This document shows, in pieces, positions 50,627 through 59,836 of a stretch of DNA of 64,000 nucleotides; the first letter of the stretch is position 1; every line of letters starts with the position of its first letter. Source of the stretch: Labyrinthula sp. Ha. Lineage: Eukaryota > Sar > Bigyra > Labyrinthulida > Labyrinthulaceae. The stretch covers positions 1,240,001-1,304,000 of the forward strand of contig JAALGZ010000007.1 in the NCBI GenBank assembly GCA_015227615.1. Direction: 5' to 3'. The translations under genes and the position numbers were made by a program. Under the pieces are notes generated by a model. It ran no database searches, was not told where the DNA came from, and saw nothing but the letters and a program-made list of their open reading frames with translations.

Positions 50627-51599
50627 TCCTGAATCAGTCTACCAATATTTTAGTTTTTTAACTATGAGAATAAGAAACAATAGTAAGGTAAAGTACAAAG
50701 AAAGAGATTCAAAACAAAGAGTAAATCGCTGGACAGGTACTGATGAGTCTTAGAGAGCGTTTTGTCAAACCTCCGGGCATTATAGCACGAATTTGTTGTC
50801 CACATATATTTTTACCATGGGAAGTAAATTGCAAGAATTCAAAAGAAAACATTAAACATTTGAGCATTTACTATGCGGTTGATATAGTTTGCAGAGTATT
50901 TAATGACGTTGAACTTGGTACGACTTTGCGTTTAATATACTAGAACCTTTTCGAATACATATGATGGTTTTTCAGCACCTAAGAAAGAATCTGTTGAAGG
51001 ATAGGGTGTGGTTCAATAAGTCAAACCAGATAGAATATCATATTTGGATATAAAATTTATTGAAAGACTGTAAAATTGTATATGTTGCTGTAAGAGATAT
51101 TTATTTAAGGTTATTCTGTTGTTTTGCTTTGAATATATGTTTTTTAAATTTGGTTCTACGAGTTGCTACTTTTGAAATTATAATTTCCTTATACTTTATG
51201 CCTGTTGTACAGAGTTTGTCAAGGGGTTAACGAATCTATACTCAGGGCATGAAAAGCATGGTAACTCATGTTTATCTCTGTTTACGGACGAGATTGGAGG
51301 AAGAAATGTACTCTGCGGATTTTTATTAAAGTCAGACGTGAATCCAAGCCTTATGGATTAAATTTTGGTTGCAAAATCAGTTTAACCTTGGGTTGCGCTG
51401 ACACAGTATCCAGAACAAGACAATTTAACATTATTTTTAAGTTATGTTGCTATTTACGAGATATTTTGTAATCGTTTGCAGTTAAATATGCGCTTTAAAT
51501 ACAGCTTCATTCATTTCGTTTTTTTAGTTCAGGCTAGGGGTAGGATTTTGTTTAGTGGTAATTTCTTAATAATAAATATGCCAAATCACCAAGAAAACC

Positions 51600-51880
51600 T
51601 TTTTATTTTGCACCCTAAACAAGGCTTAAAGAAACTCGCCAAATTGCCAAGCCGAATCTTATTACCGGATTACTCCCATGTCATGTGGTCATTTCTTAAA
51701 TATTTCATACAGTGAAGAAACTAAGCTAAATATTTTGGGCAATTTATAATAGGTTCGCATAGCCCATGTTTTCTTGCAATCATCAATTTGTATAAATAAT
51801 AAAGTCATTATCATTTGATAAAAATCAAAATTAAAAATTTCTTTGTTGATGATCAGAATCAAAATGATTATAGAATAATC
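51600..51880 (+). repeat. Interspersed repeat, copy A
   Basis: This stretch matches, in inverted orientation, the sequence at about 57790-58060. Both contain a frame reading ILLPDYS (here CTTATTACCGGATTACTCCC). About 150 bp downstream both carry TTTGATAAAAA, then ATTTCTT, GATAATC/GATGATC and CAAAATGATTA. The copies have diverged strongly, so this is an old family. No terminal repeats or duplications could be assigned. Confidence 0.55.
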
Positions 51881-52704
51881 CTTGACTATTTTCCATCAAA
51901 TCCGAGGTCTAGTTCGGGCTATATGGGCTTAACTATCCAGGTCAATCAGATTTAGAGGTACCTGGAACTCCGAACTAGAAAGCGATTGTCGTTAGAGCGT
52001 AATATTAGCATTGAATGCATTAAAGCTTGAAATAAGCTGATGTTAAAGTTAAACTGGAACAAGATTCGAGACTTGTCTATGTCTAACCGACACATATTTC
52101 TTTGAACTGAGGCTATGGTGCCTGATTCTCAGCAGCTTTATTTTTTTCATGGCATCAATAAATGAGGTCCTTTTGCGCTGCTTAGCTTTAGAAATTTCAT
52201 TCATAACCTTTAAGCTGCTGGAAATTATTCATTTTGAGCCGTCCAGCAAATTATTTCAAAGCTTTTTTTCAAGATTTCTTGTTGACTCAGCAACAACGGA
52301 TAATCCTAATGCTGCTTCTTCTCGCTGGAAGCAGAAATTTCTATCATTTAAACCCTTTTGAATATTTGCAGAGTCATGTGGCAAATATTTTTTTGTGCAG
52401 AATATTTTTATTCTATTTATAGTGACTTGATAGAAAATTAATGTATATTTAAGTGATTAGAATATGACGGATCATATATGATCTGTCGTCTATCTGTTGT
52501 ACCAATAGTTTAATGGAATATATTTTGCATTCAAGTATAGGTAGAACTTCTTTGTAGAAATTACAATACACAAAACTTGTTCTGTTTTACAAGGAAGTTT
52601 CTATTAGGTGTGTGAATAATTCAATGGAATATTACTATAAATAATTATCAAATAAAGCTCCAACACTAATATAAGAGAGAAGTTAACAAAGAAGGAAACA
52701 AAAT

Positions 52705-53289
52705 ATGACATGCCTACCTTATAGAGCTCTATTCAACAGAATGGGATTAAAAGTTCCTGCTTTCCTTAAAAGACGTGCTAAGAACGGAAAGATGTCCAAG
52801 CAGTGCTTCGTTGCAGCAGATTACAGAGACCCAGAGAAGAAGATGTTCCAAAAAGAGGAGCCAGAGTTTCTGGGAAAAAAAGAACAGAAGAATCAGTTAT
52901 TCTGCATCAAAGAATGGGAACCTGAGTTGCCTCTACTACTGTGTGAGAAGTCCTGGGCGGATATTGTAGAAGAGAAAAAAAGACGCAATGGGTTTAACAG
53001 GCATATAAGCTATTTGATGCGTAGTTCAAACACTCTCGAAACAGATGTTCTTCAGTGTTGGTATATTGAGGAAATAATGAGAACAAAGCTGCAGAGTCAA
53101 AAACTATTGCTCTTGAATAAACCGTGGCCTGAAAGGTATAAGAAAAAGACTGAGGTAGATATAGAGAGTATCCTTGTTCTGTACTGCTTTTATGTATTTA
53201 TGTTTTACTATGGAGATGGTGAGAGATGTGCTATTATGTTGCTTCTGTTCCTAACTCAATATTTGGTTGAGTTATTAATTCAAAGTTAA
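52705..53289 (+). CDS. Unrecognised orphan protein with C-terminal membrane segment
   Basis: Single exon, 194 aa. The first 150 residues are highly charged with many Lys, Glu and Trp (EKSWADIVEEKKRRNGF). The last 40 are hydrophobic (ILVLYCFYVFMFYYG, then CAIMLLLFLTQYLVELLI), suggesting a tail anchor or two short membrane helices. No family is recognised. The start is the first ATG. The stop lies 46 bp from the convergent ADAT1-like stop, the tight spacing seen for genuine neighbours in this window. It could be lineage-specific. Confidence 0.55.
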   Translation: MTCLPYRALFNRMGLKVPAFLKRRAKNGKMSKQCFVAADYRDPEKKMFQKEEPEFLGKKEQKNQLFCIKEWEPELPLLLCEKSWADIVEEKKRRNGFNRHISYLMRSSNTLETDVLQCWYIEEIMRTKLQSQKLLLLNKPWPERYKKKTEVDIESILVLYCFYVFMFYYGDGERCAIMLLLFLTQYLVELLIQS

Positions 53290-53335
53290 ATAACTTTGTT
53301 TTACTAGAATTATCTTCATTGAACCATAAAATCCA

Positions 53336-54724
53336 TCATCTTCTAACTGCAGCAAGTTTTTGTTTCCTTCGCATCTTCAGTTCGTTCGGTGACATCGGAC
53401 CCAAAACCTCAAACATTTTCATATATCCAAGCACAACAAAAGCCTTTTTCTCCACAATAATATTTTCCAAACAAAACCTATCTTGATTAAGTTCTATTGT
53501 TTCTAAAGGTTTTCCAGTTTCACCATCTATTAAAATTTCTTTGAATCCGGTCTTAGTGGCATAAACCAAGGTGCTAAGAGATGATTCAAAGGAAGCTGTA
53601 TCACTTTGACCAATAGCACTGGTATCAAGTTTAATCCGGGTACACAATAAACTGGGATGATTAAGGTCAACGTTGCACATTCCAAACTTGCTACCGAGAA
53701 AGGAAAAATCTTGTGCTCGGCAGCATAATCCTCGTTGCAAGTGCGGAAGAGAAAACTTTCTTCCGACAACAATGGCAGATAGAGAGATTTGTTTATTTAA
53801 TTTCTTCATATTTTCAGCATCTGAAACACCAAACATATTCCAAAAACAAATCTGAGCACTGCAACAAAAAGAAAAAGGATGTTTCCAACTAAAGAGATCC
53901 AACATAGAATTTTTATTTCCAGGAAAATCTATACCAAGTGGAAAATCATTATTCTTAGATACCGTGTGTTCTGATTTGCCTTCTTTCTTAATAAGTGGGG
54001 TCAACTGCCCTTGATGTAGGCTTTGAAAATGTTGCTTCGTATGTGAAGAAATGGGAAAAGAGAATAACTTGTCGGAAAATTCACTAACAGGTTTTGACTT
54101 TTCCCCTTTTGCCCATCTTTTCACCACACTGTTTCCACAGGGGGCACTTGAACTGTATAAGACAAGCTTCCAGTTTGACTTTAATGCAAATCTCCCATCA
54201 GATGAGCTAAAGAATAATTTTGTATCGTCTAAGTTTCTTTCGATAAAATAGTTTAATCCTTTCCAAGCAAGAATTTCCGCATGGCAGTCTACGAATGAGT
54301 AATTATCTGCGTTAGTTTTCTGCTCTCTTGAAAGAAATTTAGTACCCACTCCAAGGCTGCAAACACGGAAAGGAAAGTCAGGTTTGATGAAATAATTTGA
54401 CATTTGCTCATTTATTTCTTGCTCTGTTTTTTTAGTAATAAAATCAAGGAGTAGCCTCTCTTTCTTAGCAGGATATATTTTCGCTGCATCCTCGTCCAGT
54501 AATATGAAGCTTGCAAGTACTGTGCTTTGCTTTTCATAAGTTTCTACAACTCTAGCGGAGCAATATTTTTTATAGGCATAGATTGATATAGCAGCAATTA
54601 TATCTGCAAAAGGACATGTGGACTTTCTGTGTTTTTCTGCGCTTCTCAAGTTGTTTTCCGTCTTTGTTTTTTTCGGAACTGGTTCTGTCATTTTTGGACA
54701 TTGATTTAGTTGGCTTTTGGGCAC
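53336..54724 (-). CDS. tRNA-specific adenosine deaminase 1 (ADAT1/Tad1-like)
   Basis: Single exon, 462 aa, with an editase (adenosine-deaminase z-alpha-less) domain spanning most of the protein. Zinc and catalytic residues are visible: DCHAEILAWK (His148, catalytic Glu150), SSAPCGNSVVKRW (Cys196) and SFCCSAQICFWNMFGV (Cys287/288), the three-part signature of the ADAR/ADAT1 family. There is no double-stranded-RNA-binding domain, which favours ADAT1 over ADAR. The enzyme deaminates A37 next to the anticodon of tRNA-Ala to inosine. The N-terminal ~35 aa are Lys-rich. The spacing between the Cys196 and Cys287 motifs holds a Ser/Lys-rich insertion (about 205-270), longer than minimal. Another frame overlapping the start is a shadow. 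Confidence 0.9.
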   Translation of the reverse strand: MPKSQLNQCPKMTEPVPKKTKTENNLRSAEKHRKSTCPFADIIAAISIYAYKKYCSARVVETYEKQSTVLASFILLDEDAAKIYPAKKERLLLDFITKKTEQEINEQMSNYFIKPDFPFRVCSLGVGTKFLSREQKTNADNYSFVDCHAEILAWKGLNYFIERNLDDTKLFFSSSDGRFALKSNWKLVLYSSSAPCGNSVVKRWAKGEKSKPVSEFSDKLFSFPISSHTKQHFQSLHQGQLTPLIKKEGKSEHTVSKNNDFPLGIDFPGNKNSMLDLFSWKHPFSFCCSAQICFWNMFGVSDAENMKKLNKQISLSAIVVGRKFSLPHLQRGLCCRAQDFSFLGSKFGMCNVDLNHPSLLCTRIKLDTSAIGQSDTASFESSLSTLVYATKTGFKEILIDGETGKPLETIELNQDRFCLENIIVEKKAFVVLGYMKMFEVLGPMSPNELKMRRKQKLAAVRR

Positions 54725-55069
54725 TAGAATACTTTATGAGAAAATCCACGTTTGCAGATAACCAGCACAACTGGATATGGTATATAAAACTAAATAAGAA
54801 CCCTTATATGTTAGCCCTAGCTACGAACAAACCCAGAAATTAATAATTCACGCATAAGAAAGCAAAAGCGAAAATAATTGGGCAACTCCAACTCAACCCT
54901 ATTATATATCTCCCAAGGAACAGGAACTGGAAAGTTTAATACTCATATATACTGCAAAGAAAATAACTCCATATAAAGCAATACCCTTTGCGCAACCAGA
55001 AAAACCAACTCAGTAACCAACTAATTCTACATAATAAAAACAATAACCAAGAAGATCTTATGTTTAGTG
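54725..55069. other. Short intergenic stretch between two minus-strand genes
   Basis: Holds the 3' flank of the kinase gene and the presumed promoter of the ADAT1-like gene. No element recognised. Confidence 0.5.
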
Positions 55070-56430
55070 TCACGTTTTTTTGTTGTCTTGCTTTACTTTT
55101 CTAATGCATTCGTATAGCTCACCTTGAACACAAGATTTCAATAGAAAGGGATGTAGCAACATCATCTGAGCTGATGGCCTTTTGTTTGGGTCCTTCACTA
55201 AACAAGAATGGGCGAACGACCGAAACTCCTCATTTGCGTCATCACTGAGCACGGGTGGATCATTCTCAGCGATATTCACAACAGCTTCAATGTCGTTACT
55301 AAACTCTCTATAATAAGGCGGCTCACCATCCTGAAACTCAAAGCAACAAATCCCAAGGGCCCATATGTCAACTTTATGTCCAACCTGAACATCGTCACAA
55401 ACAAACTCAGGGGCCATCCAAACTAAAAATAAGAAAAAAAAAGAAAATACATGGCGTTCCAACTCTAGATTTATGATAAGTATTTTCTTGAGATATGAAC
55501 GCAGAAAAACCAAAATCAGCCAATTTTATTTCTCCTCTGTCATTGTACAACACATTTCTAAGTTTTACATCCCGATGAGTTGCATGTCTTGAATGAAGGA
55601 AAGCAAGTGCTTTTAGAATTTCTTTTAATATCTTGCTTATTGCTACCAATCTCCACATAGTTGTATCCTCACATAATTTTCCTATATCACCTTCCATATG
55701 TTCTAGAACAACATAAAACTTTGAGTCATATACAAAACATTCTTTATATTGCACTATATTTTGATGGGCAAAACTTGCATGGAAACCTATTTCTTTGTAC
55801 ATCCTGAGAGTAAACTCAGTTTCCCCTTCGTGCAAATCACTTGAGAAAAACAAACTGGATGGGTTGTTTACCAGGAGAGCACGATTGCTAGTATCTTCGC
55901 ATACTTTTATTGCTACCAACGCCTTGGTAGACTTATCCTCTGCGCGTATAACTCTTCCAAACCCTCCTTTACCTATCAGGCCCAAGAAATCAAATACTAG
56001 CTCTGGGTCTGAATAATGAATAACAACTTTTTCTCTTAAGTTACTTTCAATCGTATCGCGTCTATTATAAAAGAAAAAAAAGACAAAACCTTGGAATTCC
56101 TTGTTGATCTTCAACCAACTTGAATATAAATCTTTGTACATAATCTTTTTTCTCCCGAAGTGTTTCTGGTGGTATAGCATCAAGTTGCCCTCTTAGCATT
56201 TCTTGTATATGTGGAGGTATACCTATAGATCAACCTACATACAAAAGATACCTCTGAAACCAAGAGAGTGGTTAGGGTCATAAATTATCTGCGACTTCCG
56301 CAACACAAACTAAACTAACCAAAAGTGAAAAATAAACTTTTCGTGACACGATGATTGGATCACTAAACTCTCCAGGTTTAGGTAAAGATTCTTTTCTTCT
56401 TTTTTTAATAAACTTGTTCAGAAAATACAT
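55070..56430 (-). CDS. PAK/Ste20-like protein kinase with degenerate CRIB
   Basis: Five exons (56430-56338, 56309-56252, 56222-56090, 56061-55451, 55422-55070) with introns of 28, 29, 28 and 28 nt give 415 aa. Kinase landmarks: GKGGFG at 125-130, Lys147 in VAIK, HRDVKLRN at 257-264, DFG at 277-279, GTPFWMAPE ending at 304 (the Ste20-type activation segment), and a DIWALGI helix. The region before the kinase (about 22-70: FSDP, LGFRGIPPHIQEML) lines up with a PAK p21-binding domain, where FxGxP follows the CRIB, but the CRIB His-x-x-His is not visible. PAKs are effectors of Rac/Cdc42 controlling actin and polarity. The first exon is short and basic (KKRRKES). Group I PAK-like wiring is inferred. 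Confidence 0.88.
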
Positions 56431-56974
56431 CTTCGTGAAAGTCTGAACTTAATAGCGTCTGTGAAGTTTTCTAATAGCTGCAGCAAAACGACAACCGAGG
56501 GGTGTTTAAAGACGTGCAGGACGACTGAGAAATCGCGGCTGGTAAAGGTTCAGAAAAGAACTCTGAAACGTGTAAGCCAAGAGTATTCCAGAACCCAACT
56601 TGCGAGAAATAATATCCTGAACAGAAAAGGCAGGAGGTAATTTTTTTATTTGGATTGAATAACTTTGTCAATTTATATCTGGTTCATATCCAGTACAAAA
56701 CATGGGCTTTTTCGCAAACGATTGACCAACGCTTTTTGCTCGTACATCGGCTTTTCAGTTTTAATATATACTCCATCCTTTGTTGTCTCAACAACTCAAT
56801 AAACTTGTTCCCGGTATTTATTCAAATCTGTAGAGTAATTTCCCCCTGTTAAATAAGAGTACGATGATATCGAGAGTAATTTCATTTTGATTTTGTCCTA
56901 GCTCGAACAGATACTTGTCTAGCTAGAGTATAGCTAAATTCGGCGCATTTCCGGTTTAGTTTTAAATGCAATGC
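56431..56974. other. Intergenic stretch upstream of the kinase gene
   Basis: No gene or repeat recognised; presumably contains the promoter of the PAK-like kinase gene. Confidence 0.45.
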
Positions 56975-57116
56975 AACTAAGGTAGGCATGTTTAACGAGA
57001 GAGTCTTAACGAGAGCTTCTTGAGAAAATTTTTCTCGTTATCTCACAAAGCAATTATTTAGGTAAAATCCTTCTCGAGAAGCTATTGTTATCTCGATAAA
57101 CACGCCTAAACTAAGG
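56975..57116. mobile_element. hAT-like MITE, copy 2
   Basis: A 126-bp element (56983-57108), the same length and orientation as copy 1 at 46628-46753 and largely identical to it. Perfect 8-bp direct repeats AACTAAGG flank it (56975-56982 and 57109-57116). Ends read TAGGCATGTTTAACGAGA and, inward from the right, TAGGCGTGTTTATCGAGA. No coding capacity. Confidence 0.9.
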
Positions 57117-57780
57117 TATTCTATCCGTTGAAATGATAACAAACGGTAAGAAAATTCACCTGGTTGACATTACCGCATAATACCAGTAAAGTTATTGTTG
57201 TCTTCCAATATTCCGTTATATTTTGAAGTCCTGGAAACTCTTCGCGTTATCTACTCGATTAAGTTTGATTTGAATATATCTTTGAAACAATACAAATCTA
57301 TAGAAATGACAGCTTAAAATAAGTCTAAGCACACATGTACTATTCAATAAGAAATCTGTTTCGCAATAAAACTTTTTTTCAGTAAACCACACTCTAAATA
57401 GATAAATATAAAAAAAGTTGTAAATCGTACGTGCAAGTCAATAAAATGCATAAGAATGTTACCAAGAAAGGGCTCTATCATGGTGTAAAATACATTTCAA
57501 AAGTCTAATACATAAGGCTTGATAGGTGTTTTAATTTATTATGAGCCCATTGTAGATATTATTACTTTGAAGCAGGTTAGATCGGACTTATGTAAGTATT
57601 ATAAATAAAAAAACTTCAGCAAATCTTAGAAGATCTACATCTATTTCAATAGAGGAGAAAATTCTCACTGAATAGTTTGTATTTTGATACAATTCACGCG
57701 TTTAGGGTACTCTAAGGGTGTCAGTTCTGGTAGACTCTGTTTTTGTACTTGACTTGTGAGTAGACCTCAAACTTGATAAG
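57117..57780. other. AT-rich intergenic stretch
   Basis: No gene, RNA or repeat recognised. Confidence 0.45.
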
Positions 57781-58140
57781 AATTATCAATAATTAGTTAT
57801 TAATCATTTTGCTTTTGATTATCAATACAAGAAATGAGATTTCATTTTTTATCAAAAGATTCTGATTTTATTATGATTATCAACACAAAACTGGTCCAGA
57901 TAGCCTTAGCTCAAATGGCCAGAAAACTTACGACCGCATTCTTGCACCTTATGAAATTCCACATAAAAAGGCTCTATTGCCCGGGAATAATCTGGTAATA
58001 GAATGCAGCAGGGCCATCTACCCCGTGCTTGGAAGAATTTCATACGGTGGCAAAATGAAACATGAAACTTTCGGGCGCTTGACACAAAGGACATGCGGCC
58101 CAATTAAATATTGAGAATCAATTGATTATCAATAATCAAA
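57781..58140 (-). repeat. Interspersed repeat, copy B
   Basis: This is an inverted, diverged relative of copy A (51600-51880). On the minus strand it includes a frame with ILLPDYS, then TTTTGATAAAAAATGA, CATTTCTTG and GATAATCAAAAGCAAAATGATTA. TTATCAATAATTAG near 57787 and GATTATCAATAATCAAAAT near 58122 are AT-rich and partly inverted to each other and may mark the ends, but no target duplication was found. Confidence 0.55.
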
Positions 58141-58144
58141 ATAA

Positions 58145-58408
58145 ATGGTTGGGGCATCATCAGAATCAAACAGCAAGGCAAATATTGGCAAACTTCTTAT
58201 TGATAAAATATCAATAACTGAAACCCGATCCCAATATGTGAGTGATCCTTACGCTGAAAACTACGAGCTCACGCAGCGATATCAAAGCTGCAAAACCTCC
58301 ATAATAACATTAACACCTAAAGTTGGGTTATTATATAATCTGTTTATTGCTCTGATTATAGTTGAAGTATATTTAAGCGCTAACAAAAACCAATCTAGTT
58401 TCGTTTAA
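58145..58408 (+). CDS. Possible small membrane protein (plus strand)
   Basis: An 87-aa frame starting MVGASSESNSKANIGK, with a polar first half and one C-terminal membrane segment (about 62-80, VGLLYNLFIALIIVEVYL). Composition looks protein-like, but no family is recognised. It overlaps the 3' end of the opposite-strand frame at 58373-58690 by 36 bp, so at most one boundary is exact. Confidence 0.35.
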   Translation: MVGASSESNSKANIGKLLIDKISITETRSQYVSDPYAENYELTQRYQSCKTSIITLTPKVGLLYNLFIALIIVEVYLSANKNQSSFV

Positions 58409-58690
58409 TGAAATTATAAAGCCACATAACACAAATCCAAGAGTAACTGGGAAGAAAACCTCGGTAAGAAAAATAGGATTAAATTGATCAAGTGGTTTTG
58501 TAGAAATCTTATAGTTGAAATCTACAACTATCATTCCCTCTACCGAAAGAATATCTTTTTCTTCATTAATAAACGTGACGTTTCCTTCGTAACGATGGTA
58601 TGAATTTAACCAAGCTATTTTGTAGGTTATACAAGTAAGAAAACTAAAATATACAATCAGCGTACAAGAGGATATTATAGAAACATTCAT
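58373..58690 (-). CDS. Possible small two-span membrane protein (minus strand)
   Basis: A 105-aa frame with a hydrophobic N-terminus (about 3-28, a membrane segment or signal anchor), a polar middle (YEGNVTFINEEKDILSVEG) and a second hydrophobic segment near 78-95 (VFFPVTLGFVLCGFIISL). An intron near the 3' end cannot be excluded. No family recognised. It overlaps the plus-strand frame at 58145-58408. Confidence 0.35.
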   Translation of the reverse strand: MNVSIISSCTLIVYFSFLTCITYKIAWLNSYHRYEGNVTFINEEKDILSVEGMIVVDFNYKISTKPLDQFNPIFLTEVFFPVTLGFVLCGFIISLNETRLVFVSA

Positions 58691-59063
58691 GCCAGAAGCT
58701 TCTTTGTTTAGAAAGTATGGGTAAATTTATAAATTAATCAAACTCTGTTTTGATTTTCATTTTCAAGAGGAAGCTCGTTTTTCTTCAAAATACATAGCAA
58801 AGACATGTCCCTAGAAAACAAGACTAAATGAAAACAAAGAAACAAGACCTCTGAAACTACTGGAAACGTTTTAAAATCTCTTACAGCAAGGCCTATTACA
58901 GTAAGAAACAAGGTGCACTGTCTATAAACTGATTTGGTGCAATGAATGAAAGAAATATTGGATTAGAAAACATGTTTTAAGAGAAGTTTAAGAGAGAGGG
59001 ACCCAGGGTTTCTGCTTCTTTTTCTAGGCATAACGATTTATGAATGTGTCCATAGATTGATGT
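58691..59063. other. Intergenic stretch left of the MULE
   Basis: No gene or repeat recognised up to the target-site duplication of the MULE. Confidence 0.45.
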
Positions 59064-59239
59064 TAGAAAAACCGAATAAGTTTTTTTGACTCCGGAGTCA
59101 GATACTCCAAATTTTCATTGGCCGAATTTTCAATTGCCCAAAATTATTTTTGAAAAAAACAAACCAACAAAATCAAGATAAAAAATTTGAAATCATGACA
59201 GTTGCATGATGAAAGACAGGACAGGACAAAGCTAGGACC

Positions 59240-59800
59240 CAGAAAACACCATATTTTCAAGGATTGAACAAGATTATACATAATTGAACAAGATTTTAAA
59301 AATTGAAAAGCATTTTACAAAATGGAAAAGGATTTTACAAGATTTTACAAAAGGTGCATATATTCAAAAAAACGGAGTGCAGGAAGCGAGTTAGTAAAGG
59401 ACAAAGGTACATCGTTTTCTTGATACATAGCTACTCAGAGGGACCAACACTTATTTTTAAATTCAGCCAATACTCAGGGATCAGGATTATTCAAAGCAAA
59501 AGGGAGGGGGTTTAACATTTATATTTCAAGAAAACAAATTCAAGATTTTCTATTTATAAAAGAAAAGGTTCAAGATTTTATATTTCAAAACAAAATGTTC
59601 AAGATTTTATATTTATAAAAGAAAAGGATCAAGGATTTTATATTTCAGAGAAAAATTCAAGATTTACATCGAACAAAAAAAGGGGGTTTTGGTTCAAGGA
59701 TTTATGTTCAAGGTTTAAGATTTATATTCAAAAAGAAGCAGAGGGTTTGGGTTCAAGGATTAATATTAAAAAAGAAAAATTCAAGAAAAGGAAACCTTCA
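59240..59800. repeat. Degenerate A-rich subterminal minisatellite
   Basis: Two related arrays. At about 59265-59350 the unit is roughly TTGAACAAGATTTTACAAAA, repeated with changes. At about 59520-59760 it is roughly TTCAAGATTTTATATTT plus AAAAGAAAAGG, again imperfect. They lie downstream of the transposase stop, inside the MULE. Similar CAAG-rich motifs occur in the 1003-bp relative, consistent with transposase-binding or structural end sequences. Confidence 0.75.
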
Positions 59801-59836
59801 ACAATTAAAACTTTTCTTACTGATATGCGACAAAAG

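Larger units (their letters stand above)
48531..52704. other. AT-rich intergenic desert with repeats
   Basis: No gene supported. Contains a 49-bp near-perfect palindrome (50578-50626) and one copy of an interspersed repeat (about 51600-51880), listed separately. Remaining frames are below 80 codons and unrecognised. Confidence 0.5.
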
